Positions 18,774 through 27,396 of a stretch of DNA of 64,000 nucleotides are shown piece after piece. A program made the translations under genes and the position numbers. Numbering within the stretch: the first letter of the stretch is position 1; each line of letters begins with the position of its first letter. The notes beneath the pieces are model-generated. The model did no database searches. It was not told the DNA's origin and was given only the letters and a program-made list of their open reading frames with translations. This stretch comes from Nitrincola schmidtii (GTDB taxonomy: Bacteria > Pseudomonadota > Gammaproteobacteria > Pseudomonadales > Balneatricaceae), in contig NZ_WBOL01000013.1 in the NCBI RefSeq assembly GCF_008973715.1, positions 39,085 through 103,084 of the forward strand, read 5' to 3'.

Positions 18774-21344
18774 TTGAACAAAATCATTCGCTTCTTAAAA
18801 ACACTCCCTGGTTTTGTCTTTGGCGCAATCACCTTAGTTACATTCGCTGTTTTTTTCGCAGTCACTATTGCTGCCTCCTTGCTTTATGAAAACGTAATCG
18901 ACAAACAAGCGCAGCAAACCTCAGAGGCGATTGCAAATCATACTTTTAGTACGATGTTTATGATCATGAGCCAGGGATGGACACGTGAAGAGATGGAAGC
19001 ATTTGTAGATGCCACACAATCTGCCTATCAGAACAGCCCGTTTGAGATTGCACTCTATCGAGGTGAAAAAGTAGTACGGCTCTATGGCGAGGTAGCTCAG
19101 CGACAACCTGATGCCGATGTTCTTCGTCTATTTGAAGGCGCTGGAAAGCAAATTTTGGACGAGGGTAACTACATTCGAAGGCTTTTTCCTGTTGAAGCCC
19201 GATCAGAATGTTTGAGCTGCCACGTTAATGTTAATGAGGGTGATGTGTTAGGCGTCATAGCACTCAGGCAGAACAAGCAATCGATCAATGCAGAATTACG
19301 TTCGGATCATGTAATTCTTTTTATGCTGTTTGGATTGTTCACTTTCCTGATAGCGACCATGATTTCAGTGTTTGCATCACGCAAAATCAATGATTCCACA
19401 GCAGAGTTTGGTGATCGTCTTCGTTCAGTCAATACAGTGACAGACTTTAAACAATTAAACGTCAATGATGTTGATTTTTACTTTGAGGAGTTCAACAACA
19501 CCTATAAGCAAATCAATATTCTGATGGAGCGTTTGAAAGATGTCGCTGTTGATAAGGATATTCTTGAGTTTGAAATACGTCTTCTCAGCAAATTCATTAT
19601 TACCTCAGAAGTTGTTAAGGATTGGCGAGACTTTATCAAAGATCTGTTGATCGATATTAACACCATTATCAAAGCTTACTCATTGGTAACCATTTTTCAG
19701 GTCGATGAAGAGGGTTACGAACTTGAAGTGTTTTGGTATAACGATGTATCCGAGAAAACGAAGTCTCAGTTTGAAGCTGTTGTTACCAAGCAAATAGGAA
19801 GCAATACTCATTATCACAGTGGCGCAGCGATACTGAACATCGTTCATCATGTAGCCCAAACAGATGATGAGCAAAAAAATGACATTGAGTTAAGTGCCTA
19901 TGACATAGATTTGCAAACCAAATCTTTATTGCTTGATACGCCGAAGATTGGCGGTGTTGTTGGAATAGGTGTGCAATCCGATATGGCTAAGGACCCTGTT
20001 CGTCACATTGTCATAGATAGTATTTTGACAACGCTGCTAAATCTTGTTGGTTCAGTTAAAGCCATTTATAAATACACAAAGGACTTGGAGTATTACGCAA
20101 CCAGAGATCCTTTAACTACGCTGCATAATCAACGTATGTTCAATGAACTGCTTGGTTATGAGGTTGGGCGCTCAACCCGTCACAATGAAGAGTTCAGTTT
20201 GTTAATGCTGGATCTGGATAACTTTAAAAACGTCAATGATCGATACGGACATGCCTTTGGTGATCAATTCCTACATGCCTTCGCTAAAATTTTGGAAAAA
20301 GCTGTCCGTCCAGGAGATTTTGTTTCTCGCTACGGTGGTGATGAGTTCACCATAATTCTACCTGAAACCGGTGAAGAACAAGCCTTCACCGTGGCAAACC
20401 GTATTGCTGGCTTGTTAGAAAAGTTTGCTTTGAACTCCCCTGATGGCAGCACTGTTCGAGCCACAACATCTATTGGTATCGCGGTCTATCCCCGTCATGC
20501 AAACGATCCGAGAGATATGTTCCTGGTCGCAGATAACATGATGTACAAAGCCAAACGTATGGGGAAAAATCAGATCGCCATTCCTGATGAAAATGAAATG
20601 GCAGAGGTATTCAAAGCCGTTGGTGAAAAAAATCAAATGGTTCTAAATGCACTAGAAGAGCAGCGAATCATTCCTTATTTCCAGCCGATTGTTTCTCTTG
20701 AAACGGGAGCTGTACAGATTCATGAGCTTTTGATGCGTATCGATTTAGGTGATCGAATCGTTCCAGCGGGAGAGTTTATTGATATTGCTGAGTCGATTGG
20801 TGTTGTTCACAAAATGGACTATTTACTGATCGAAAAAGCGTTCAAACAAATGCATGAACAGCAATATGAAGGTATGTTGTTTATCAACCTTTCACCAAAA
20901 TCATTGATTATTAGTGAGTTCATCTCAAGAGTTAGGCAATTAGCGATGGAACACTCAATCGAGCCTAGTCGCATTGTCTTTGAGCTGACAGAGCGTGAAA
21001 CCGTCAGTAACATGGCTTTATTAGAGCGCTTTGTTCAAGATTTGAAGCTGGAAGGATTTAACTTTGCTATTGATGACTTTGGCTCGGGCTTCTCATCTTT
21101 TCATTACATTAAACATTTCCCCATCGATATCATAAAAATTGAGGGAGAATTTATACGTAACATGTTGATTGATGACAAGGATATGGCCTTCGTGAAAAGC
21201 ATTGTAATCTTAGCTCAAAGCTTGGGAATCAAAACAGTCGCTGAGTTCGTTGAAGGTGAAGAAATTATGACTGCAATTCGCGAACTGGGTGTTGATTATG
21301 GGCAAGGTTATTACATAGGACGCCCAAGCGATCGTCTTTGTTAA
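18774..21344 (+). CDS. Membrane GGDEF-EAL protein with periplasmic c-type haem motif
   Basis: 856 residues from a TTG start; the nearby ATG at 18769 stops at once. TM1 is about 13-37 and TM2 about 179-201. The periplasmic domain between them carries CLSCH (146-150), a CXXCH haem-c attachment motif on the exported side, so covalent haem is expected. A GAF-like region (about 260-430) leads to the GGDEF domain, with GGDEF at 521-525 and inhibitory-site RPGD at 512-515. The EAL domain (about 630-850) has ELL (651-653) in place of EAL. It keeps NLSP, FELTERE, DDFGSG, VAEFVEGEE and GQGYYIGRP; KIE replaces KID at 788-790. Both activities are possible, with phosphodiesterase likely but unproven. Probable role: redox- or gas-responsive c-di-GMP control. 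An FNR-type box lies upstream. Confidence 0.88.
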   Translation: MNKIIRFLKTLPGFVFGAITLVTFAVFFAVTIAASLLYENVIDKQAQQTSEAIANHTFSTMFMIMSQGWTREEMEAFVDATQSAYQNSPFEIALYRGEKVVRLYGEVAQRQPDADVLRLFEGAGKQILDEGNYIRRLFPVEARSECLSCHVNVNEGDVLGVIALRQNKQSINAELRSDHVILFMLFGLFTFLIATMISVFASRKINDSTAEFGDRLRSVNTVTDFKQLNVNDVDFYFEEFNNTYKQINILMERLKDVAVDKDILEFEIRLLSKFIITSEVVKDWRDFIKDLLIDINTIIKAYSLVTIFQVDEEGYELEVFWYNDVSEKTKSQFEAVVTKQIGSNTHYHSGAAILNIVHHVAQTDDEQKNDIELSAYDIDLQTKSLLLDTPKIGGVVGIGVQSDMAKDPVRHIVIDSILTTLLNLVGSVKAIYKYTKDLEYYATRDPLTTLHNQRMFNELLGYEVGRSTRHNEEFSLLMLDLDNFKNVNDRYGHAFGDQFLHAFAKILEKAVRPGDFVSRYGGDEFTIILPETGEEQAFTVANRIAGLLEKFALNSPDGSTVRATTSIGIAVYPRHANDPRDMFLVADNMMYKAKRMGKNQIAIPDENEMAEVFKAVGEKNQMVLNALEEQRIIPYFQPIVSLETGAVQIHELLMRIDLGDRIVPAGEFIDIAESIGVVHKMDYLLIEKAFKQMHEQQYEGMLFINLSPKSLIISEFISRVRQLAMEHSIEPSRIVFELTERETVSNMALLERFVQDLKLEGFNFAIDDFGSGFSSFHYIKHFPIDIIKIEGEFIRNMLIDDKDMAFVKSIVILAQSLGIKTVAEFVEGEEIMTAIRELGVDYGQGYYIGRPSDRLC

Positions 21345-21713
21345 TCTAAAGTAACGACAACTACAAACACCAAAGTCGTTAATACTACGATTCGTGTTTT
21401 AAGCTTTGGGGTGGTTAAAAACATTTAGGACATTTTCCTAACAATCCGTGAAGTCTAGTGGTCGCACGAACCCCTAGAAATCGGCGAATTAACTGTAACA
21501 ATGTAAGGTACCCTGATAAGGCATTGTGCTGACTAAGCATCCTGACCTCCGTGTATTTACTTAAGCATAATCCAAAATACTGACTTATTGTATTTTTTGC
21601 TCATAAATTAGACTTGTGCATCTAAAATACTCTTCAGTTTACCGGTATTTCACTTCACCCATTGATGAGAACCTTAGTTTGTTGTTCAGTGCGGATCACT
21701 AGAGCAGCCGATG
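21345..21713. other. Convergent intergenic region without a recognisable gene
   Basis: 369 bases between the ends of the GGDEF-EAL and globin-DGC genes. A weak inverted repeat (AACGAC, 16-base loop, GTCGTT, about 21352-21379) lacks a T-run. I see no tRNA, open frame or clear terminator. Confidence 0.5.
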
Positions 21714-23078
21714 CTATGCTAACACCACACGGTTACGCCCCGAATTTTTAGCCTCATAAAGGGCTGCATCAGCACGTTGGATAATGCGTTCGTAATCGGG
21801 ATGGCCATCACTCAGGGCGACCCCGAGACTGGCAGTTACTGTAATGGTCTTTCCAGTCAACAGCATCACGCGCGTTTCAGCGATACTGGTACAAAGTTTT
21901 TCTGCCACCTTGCGCGCTTGCCCCTCATCTACCTCGGTAAGCAATAGCAAAAACTCCTCACCACCATAACGAAATACAAAATCGCTAGAACGCACTCGGT
22001 TGGTCATTAGTCTGGCAACCTGTTGGAGCACCAGATCACCTCCATCATGGCCGTAATTGTCATTTACCTTCTTGAAGTGATCCACATCCAGCATCACCAC
22101 GGCAAAACTGAATCCCTTGCGTCGCGACAATTCAATTTCACGTTTGAGAATGGAGGGTAAATAGCGCCGATTGAACAACTGGGTTAGTACATCACGCCCC
22201 ACCTCCATATCGTTTGCGCGATCGAACATATCCCCTAGCAAAAACTTAATCTGTTCGATTTCGTGTTGAATAGTTCGCAGCAAAATGCGCCTACTATCAT
22301 TCGACATCTCGACCGCCTGAGCAGCGACAAGCTGTGGAATGAGAGTTGTGTCGATACACTCAATAGATTGGTTTAGGGCACTAAGCTCACGTTGCTCATC
22401 AAACACCAGACTGGCCTTATGGTTAAGCCATAGCCCAAACGAAGAAGCACGCAAATACACCACCTCACGCAGGGGAAGCTCAATCGCCGACTCACGAAAT
22501 AAGCGGCTCTCCCATTCCAGCAAAGCCCCCAACTGCCGCTCCCGTTCGGCGGCCATGTTATATCCCGAGACGAACAGCTTGAAGGCTTCATCCGCACGAA
22601 CGCCCATATCATGAGAACAGACGTAGGAGACGCTCATCACCTCAAAGGCGATATCAAACAGCTGGTACACATGCAACACGGCACTAATCAGCTCATCACG
22701 CTGCAAACTAGATTGTTGTAAATGCTGGTTAATCGTCTGTTTGAGCCATTGCATGCCACGCAATACCAAGTTAACTGGGATCTGGGCACGGGCATGCACC
22801 TCCCCCACATGGCGTTGCATGGCGATGAATTGTGTCAGTGCGGCACTATCCTCACTGCAAAGCAACTGTTCCAGCCAGACAGCCATGCTGGGCTTGAGAC
22901 GCTGCTGCACAGTGGCCGCCTCCAGAAACGGCTTGGAATCTGGGTCGCTTAGCATCACAACATAAAACCCTTCTGCTAGGGCTACCTTCTCACGTTCAAT
23001 GATTACCCGAATCTGCTTGCGCACCTCGTGTTCGATCTGCCCATACAAAGCATCAATCCGGTTTTTATCTTCCATCAT
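21714..23078 (-). CDS. Globin-coupled diguanylate cyclase (DosC/YddV-like)
   Basis: 454 residues, soluble. Residues about 10-155 match globin-coupled sensors: the F-helix pattern RHVGEVHARAQIP gives proximal haem ligand His95, and GFYVVMLSDPDS places a Tyr39 where the distal Tyr of DosC sits. A helical middle domain (about 165-285) precedes a complete GGDEF domain with GGEEF at 372-376, inhibitory-site RSSD at 363-366 and the metal-binding LDVDHFKKVND. It should make c-di-GMP in response to O2, as known for DosC. The gene starts about 20 bases from the chemoreceptor stub, so it forms the right inner edge of the repeat-bounded block. Confidence 0.88.
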   Translation of the reverse strand: MMEDKNRIDALYGQIEHEVRKQIRVIIEREKVALAEGFYVVMLSDPDSKPFLEAATVQQRLKPSMAVWLEQLLCSEDSAALTQFIAMQRHVGEVHARAQIPVNLVLRGMQWLKQTINQHLQQSSLQRDELISAVLHVYQLFDIAFEVMSVSYVCSHDMGVRADEAFKLFVSGYNMAAERERQLGALLEWESRLFRESAIELPLREVVYLRASSFGLWLNHKASLVFDEQRELSALNQSIECIDTTLIPQLVAAQAVEMSNDSRRILLRTIQHEIEQIKFLLGDMFDRANDMEVGRDVLTQLFNRRYLPSILKREIELSRRKGFSFAVVMLDVDHFKKVNDNYGHDGGDLVLQQVARLMTNRVRSSDFVFRYGGEEFLLLLTEVDEGQARKVAEKLCTSIAETRVMLLTGKTITVTASLGVALSDGHPDYERIIQRADAALYEAKNSGRNRVVLA

Positions 23079-23099
23079 TATTTACTCTCAGAGTCATAC

Positions 23100-23333
23100 G
23101 ACGATGATCCAACTTCATGCTAGACCAACCATCTTCAAATGCAGCGGGCGGCGTATCCGGATGCCTAACCATGTTAGGGTTTTTGCAAAAAAACTTATCG
23201 TCCCTGAAACCGCTTATGTTTATAAAGTCGTCATTGACATAAGCGATAACGCCCTTGAGGCGCTTAGTTGATAGGATTTTGGCGTATCCGATTAACCCTC
23301 ATCAACTTGGGTGGCAGGTAGGTTTTGTTTCAT
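23100..23333 (-). pseudogene. Truncated, frameshifted chemoreceptor gene fragment
   Basis: It begins MKQNLPATQVDEG and then hits a stop. A one-base frame change restores similarity to the intact chemoreceptor at 1711-3291 ([37 protein letters not shown]). Homology fades at about codon 75 next to the globin-DGC gene. No transmembrane or signalling domain remains. Confidence 0.88.
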
Positions 23334-23724
23334 TTCAATTAGGAAGCCTTTGTTATTCTTGTTATTTACGTTGCACATTACGACACATTAAGATTTGGGC
23401 ATATTTCATACTGTCTCAATTTCACAGAAAAATAAAGTGATTTTTAACTAGGACAACTGTATCAATTAGTACTACATAGGCTCTCGAATACAGTTAAAGT
23501 ATCTGTAATTAATAGATAAAAATTATCAGTTAATCATTTACCCTAAGCTCTTAGTTTAAAACCGCATAGAACTAGGGCATCAATTTCAGAGTCACGTTTT
23601 TTCGCAAATGAATTGGTCCCACTGTATAATCCTAACCCTTAAAGCATTATGTGGATTTGAGCCTTCCTCCTTCAAATGAATATTAGTCAGACAGTTGAAA
23701 ACATAGAAACCATAGGCATTAAGC
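23106..23724. repeat. Right copy of ~619 bp diverged direct repeat
   Basis: Same orientation as 3064-3682. It carries the chemoreceptor stub, the shared intergenic region and the beginning of intact dusA. The gap 23079-23675 contains nothing beyond this repeat and the dusA promoter. Confidence 0.9.
23601..23630 (+). promoter_or_regulatory. Predicted sigma-70 promoter of dusA-tal
   Basis: A perfect -10 TATAAT (23625-23630) with a weak -35 TTCGCA (23601-23606, spacer 18) lies 45 bases before the dusA ATG. The stub at 3634 has the same layout with TATAAC. Confidence 0.55.
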
Positions 23725-24716
23725 CTGTAGTCACAGAAGTCTCGATAGCAAGACGCTTTTCCGTTGCTCCCATGATGGATTGGACTGACAGCCACTGTCG
23801 TTCTTTTCATCGGCTCATGTCTCGTCATGCCTTGCTTTATACGGAAATGGTGACGACAGGTGCATTAATACACGGTCATCGTGAACGTTTTTTGCGCTAC
23901 ACCGATGATGAACACCCTGTCGCTCTTCAGCTAGGTGGCAGCAATCCAGACGATCTAGCCTTATGCGCTCGCATGGCTGAAGATCATGGCTATGACGAGG
24001 TCAACCTTAATGTCGGTTGCCCCAGTGATCGTGTTCAAAACAATATGATTGGCGCCTGCTTAATGGGACATCCTCAACTGGTTGCGGAGTGTCTAGCCAG
24101 CATGCAGAACGCTGTCTCTATTCCGGTGACCGTTAAGCATCGATTAGGTATCGACGAGTTAGATAGCCAAGAGTATCTGCTTAATTTTATCGATCAAGTG
24201 CGCCAAAGTGGCTGCAAGACGTTTATTGTGCATGCTCGCAAAGCCATTTTGCAGGGATTAAACCCAAAGCAGAATCGCGAAATACCGCCACTCTGTTATG
24301 ATCGTGTTTACGAGGTTAAACAGACGTTTCCAGAGTTAGAAATCATTATCAACGGTGGTATCAAAACCCTGGAAGAATGTGATGAACATTTGCAAAAGGT
24401 AGATGGTGTGATGATTGGTCGTGAGGCTTATCAAAACCCCTATCCTTTGTTAAGTCAGGTCGATACGCGTTATTTTAATGACCCGCATCCTATCGCAACT
24501 CGAGAAGCGATAGCGGAAGCGTTTATACCTTATATCGAAGCGCAAGTGGCACAAGGTGCGCCTTTATATGCCATTACTAAACACCTGTTAGGATTGTTTC
24601 ATGGTCAGCGTGGCGGTAAGCAGTTCCGTCGCCACATCAGTGAGAATGGTCATAAAAAAATGGCCGGTCCAGAGGTATTTCAACAAGCACTCAACTTTGT
24701 TTTAGGAAAGGATTAA
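23676..24716 (+). CDS. dusA: tRNA-dihydrouridine(20/20a) synthase DusA
   Basis: 346 residues. An FMN-dependent TIM-barrel enzyme that reduces U20/U20a of tRNA using NADPH. Conserved signatures include [13 protein letters not shown] (26-38), [22 protein letters not shown] with catalytic Cys115, [24 protein letters not shown] and IINGGI. The DusA-specific C-terminal helical domain ends near residue 340. There are ~25 extra residues before the barrel; the start is supported by the matching stub at 3634. No good Shine-Dalgarno is visible. tal begins at the base after its stop, implying one operon. The 5' end is duplicated at the left edge of the island. Confidence 0.96.
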   Translation: MNISQTVENIETIGIKPVVTEVSIARRFSVAPMMDWTDSHCRSFHRLMSRHALLYTEMVTTGALIHGHRERFLRYTDDEHPVALQLGGSNPDDLALCARMAEDHGYDEVNLNVGCPSDRVQNNMIGACLMGHPQLVAECLASMQNAVSIPVTVKHRLGIDELDSQEYLLNFIDQVRQSGCKTFIVHARKAILQGLNPKQNREIPPLCYDRVYEVKQTFPELEIIINGGIKTLEECDEHLQKVDGVMIGREAYQNPYPLLSQVDTRYFNDPHPIATREAIAEAFIPYIEAQVAQGAPLYAITKHLLGLFHGQRGGKQFRRHISENGHKKMAGPEVFQQALNFVLGKD

Positions 24717-25670
24717 ATGATGGATCAGTTAGAACAACTTAAGCAAATGACCAGCGTCGTGGCTGATACTGGGGATATTGACGCCATTGCTCGCTTCAAA
24801 CCCGTCGATGCTACCACTAACCCATCACTGATGTTGAAAGCAGCTCAAGACCCAAAATATGCTCATCTGCTTCAGCAAGCGAAACAACAAGCTCAGGTAT
24901 TTGGCGGTAGCAACGCTGAACTATTGCAAAATATGACCGATCAACTGGCTGTTCTGGTGGGTAATGAAATTAGTCAGATGATTCCGGGGCGCATCTCTAC
25001 CGAGGTAGATGCTCGACTCTCCTTTAATACCCAAGCGACCCTAGCAAAAGCACGTCAACTCATTGCCATGTATGAAAAGCTAGGTATCGGTCGTGAACGG
25101 GTATTAATTAAAATCGCGTCCACTTGGGAAGGTATCAAAGCAGCAGAAATTTTGGAGAAGGAAGGTATTCAGTGTAATCTGACTTTACTATTTGGCTTTA
25201 GCCAAGCCAAAGCCTGTGCTGATGCGGGTGCATTCCTTATCTCGCCTTTCGTTGGACGGATTTTAGATTGGTATAAAGCGCGTCATCCTGATCAGGATTT
25301 CTCTGGTGAGCTAGACCCTGGCGTACTGTCCGTTAGCCGCATCTATCGTTATTACAAGGCGAACGGCTTTGATACTGTGGTCATGGGAGCCAGTTTCCGT
25401 AATATCGGCGAAATTCGTTCTCTAGCAGGCTGTGATCGTTTAACGATCAGCCCTGCACTCATGCAAGAGCTAGCAGAATCTGAAGAAAAGCTAGTACGTC
25501 GTCTTGACCCTAGTTCCGTCTCTTCAGAAGATATCAAAGAAGTGATCGATGAGTCAGCGTTTCGTTGGCAGATGAACGAAGATGCTATGGCCACCGAGAA
25601 GCTTGCAGAGGGTATTCGAAACTTTGCCGCTGATCAGGTGAAACTGGAAACACTGCTAAGTCAGCTTTAA
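24717..25670 (+). CDS. tal: Transaldolase
   Basis: 317 residues, typical TalA/TalB length. It transfers dihydroxyacetone between sugar phosphates in the non-oxidative pentose phosphate pathway. Visible motifs: [13 protein letters not shown] near residue 31, [12 protein letters not shown], catalytic Schiff-base Lys132 in [11 protein letters not shown], and the phosphate-binding SRIYRYYK. It directly abuts dusA; a second ATG three bases on is an equally possible start. It converges on the STAS gene with a 9-base gap. Confidence 0.96.
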   Translation: MMDQLEQLKQMTSVVADTGDIDAIARFKPVDATTNPSLMLKAAQDPKYAHLLQQAKQQAQVFGGSNAELLQNMTDQLAVLVGNEISQMIPGRISTEVDARLSFNTQATLAKARQLIAMYEKLGIGRERVLIKIASTWEGIKAAEILEKEGIQCNLTLLFGFSQAKACADAGAFLISPFVGRILDWYKARHPDQDFSGELDPGVLSVSRIYRYYKANGFDTVVMGASFRNIGEIRSLAGCDRLTISPALMQELAESEEKLVRRLDPSSVSSEDIKEVIDESAFRWQMNEDAMATEKLAEGIRNFAADQVKLETLLSQL

Positions 25671-25679
25671 TAGCTGCTT

Positions 25680-26165
25680 TCAAGAACAGTTTTCAAGGGT
25701 CTCGACGAGATCCTTGAAAGCACTTCGGTTACTTTCGTTTAAATCAATCAACACTTTGTGAGCATGGATAATTCGCTTACGAACATCGTCTTCTGATTCA
25801 GCCACAAATGGCACTTGTTTCAGATCTGTTACACTGGTGGGTAAAAAATCCAGTAACAAAAACACCTGATCGAAACCCATCGCCAATAGAATTTGGGTGA
25901 TATCGGGATTCGTGGAAACCAGCGTCGGTTTAGGCATGTCTCTCTCGCTGCATTTAATTGCCAGCTTTGCTACTAATCCCAAAGAAGTACTATCGATATT
26001 GGTCGTTTCTGTCAGATCTATAAGCGTATCTTTGATCAGCTCATTGGAAAGGCACAACTCAAGGTGTTTATCTATCGTAGAGCAGAGCGTTAAGCGCACT
26101 TCTCCAACAAACTTAAGCACATAATGCCCATCCTGACAGGCATAAAAAATTTCACCATCACTCAT
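25680..26165 (-). CDS. STAS-domain protein (anti-sigma-factor-antagonist-like)
   Basis: 161 residues. A STAS fold (about 10-105) has the phospho-site region IDSTSLG at 57-63, where Ser59 or Thr60 would be the target. About 50 helical residues follow. Such proteins switch partners according to phosphorylation. The upstream gene, 2 bases away, encodes a PP2C phosphatase that would dephosphorylate it, as in the Pseudomonas HsbR/HsbA pair. No anti-sigma kinase is encoded nearby. The last ~10 codons lie in a strong palindrome. Confidence 0.85.
   Translation of the reverse strand: MSDGEIFYACQDGHYVLKFVGEVRLTLCSTIDKHLELCLSNELIKDTLIDLTETTNIDSTSLGLVAKLAIKCSERDMPKPTLVSTNPDITQILLAMGFDQVFLLLDFLPTSVTDLKQVPFVAESEDDVRKRIIHAHKVLIDLNESNRSAFKDLVETLENCS
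25690..25720. repeat. Palindrome at the tal/STAS convergent end
   Basis: Arms TTTCAAGGGTCTCG (25691-25704) and CGAGATCCTTGAAA (25706-25719) pair except for one G-U. They lie inside the 3' coding end of the STAS gene, 20 bases after tal. There is no T-run. It may act as a two-way transcript end. Confidence 0.45.
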
Positions 26166-26167
26166 GT

Positions 26168-27328
26168 TCAGGCTCGGGATACTGTCATAATGGCTACATC
26201 ATCCGGATGTGATTCTGCACCAAATTCCAACTGTGCAGTTAAATCTCCAGATGAAATAAATCCATTTTTCAAGGTTCTCAGTAGCAAAGCTTCCTTGTCT
26301 GCTAGAGAAGGTTCAACGATCGTTTCCAGAATTCCATCGGAAAACAGCGTTAATGTAAACTCTTCGGGCAGATCGATTTGACGTTCTTCAAACACGGGTT
26401 TTTCAAACATACCCACAGGCATACCACGACCTTGCAAAAATTCAGCATTACCGGATGTACACATGACAGGCATGGGATGATGACCACCCACCGCATAAGT
26501 TAATCTTGAAGTCTTGGTATCAAGTAAACCAATAAACATCGTCATGTGCTTACCCATTCGAGTCAACAGTATTTCCTGATTCACTCTATGTAAGGTAGCC
26601 ATCGGCGAAAGCAGATCAAAACTTGAGTTTCGTCTGTAGTTACGCAGTAATCGACCCGTTAGATTTTTGAGTAACACAGTGACAAGCGCTGATGATGCTC
26701 CATGACCAGAAACATCGGCTAGGTAAAACATACTCAAATCATCGTTAATTTTTATAGCATCAACAAAATCACCGCTGAGTAACAAGGACGGAGTCAAGGT
26801 ATATTCAAATCTAACACCGTTAATGTACTGTTCGGGCTCTGGCAATAAATTTTGTTGCACGTGCTGTGCAGCATGATGGTCTGCCCTTAACTCATCCAAA
26901 CTACGCTCTAGAGAGTCACGCAGTGTGTTGGCATCTTCTATGTGAGTGGCGCGGCGAATTTGACGACGCATAGAGGTTATGAAGGCATGAGTATTTTCAT
27001 AAAGCTCTGAGCGCAAAAAAACGTCATCGGCACCTGCTCTAAGTGCAATGCGCATTGCGACCGAACTGTCTTCAGAAATCAACGCAACCACTGGCTTTGG
27101 GCTGAGGTATTTAGAAAACAGCTTTAGCTCTTCAAGCCCAAGGGTATTAAGGTCAAGAATTGCGAGTGAAAGAGTTAAACTTTCAAGCGCTTCTTTAGCG
27201 GATTGTGTGTCACGAACCAGTACCACTTTGATGTTAGGCTCATCACACATCTCACAAATTTCGAATAATCTATCAATGGTTTCAGTCGACGATGAGGCCA
27301 AAAGAATATTCTGAAATGCACGACTCAT
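26168..27328 (-). CDS. Receiver-like/PP2C-type serine phosphatase (SpoIIE/RsbU family)
   Basis: 386 residues. The N-terminal receiver-like domain (about 5-125) keeps Asp59 in LAILDLN but lacks the usual acidic pair (LLASSS instead of VDDD). It also has Arg where the conserved Lys should be (DDVFLRSELY), so phosphorylation may be lost. A coiled linker leads to a complete PP2C phosphatase (about 165-385) with the metal ligands GDFVDAI, ADVSGHG, FSDGILE and HPDDVAIMTV. There is no HATPase kinase domain, unlike HsbR. It very likely dephosphorylates the adjacent STAS protein. Confidence 0.87.
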   Translation of the reverse strand: MSRAFQNILLASSSTETIDRLFEICEMCDEPNIKVVLVRDTQSAKEALESLTLSLAILDLNTLGLEELKLFSKYLSPKPVVALISEDSSVAMRIALRAGADDVFLRSELYENTHAFITSMRRQIRRATHIEDANTLRDSLERSLDELRADHHAAQHVQQNLLPEPEQYINGVRFEYTLTPSLLLSGDFVDAIKINDDLSMFYLADVSGHGASSALVTVLLKNLTGRLLRNYRRNSSFDLLSPMATLHRVNQEILLTRMGKHMTMFIGLLDTKTSRLTYAVGGHHPMPVMCTSGNAEFLQGRGMPVGMFEKPVFEERQIDLPEEFTLTLFSDGILETIVEPSLADKEALLLRTLKNGFISSGDLTAQLEFGAESHPDDVAIMTVSRA

Positions 27329-27396
27329 AAATCATTAAACCTTTGATGCTTCGGATTCATGAGCCGGCCTATTTGAAAAACAATCAACAAAAAAGA

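Noticed and set aside
21460..21520. tRNA-like stretch between the two c-di-GMP genes
   Set aside because: A few bases resemble a T-loop, but no cloverleaf stems can be drawn.
3683..23100. Prophage or classic integrative element
   Set aside because: No integrase, capsid, conjugation or plasmid replication genes were found. The boundary repeats are long homologous segments rather than short att sites.
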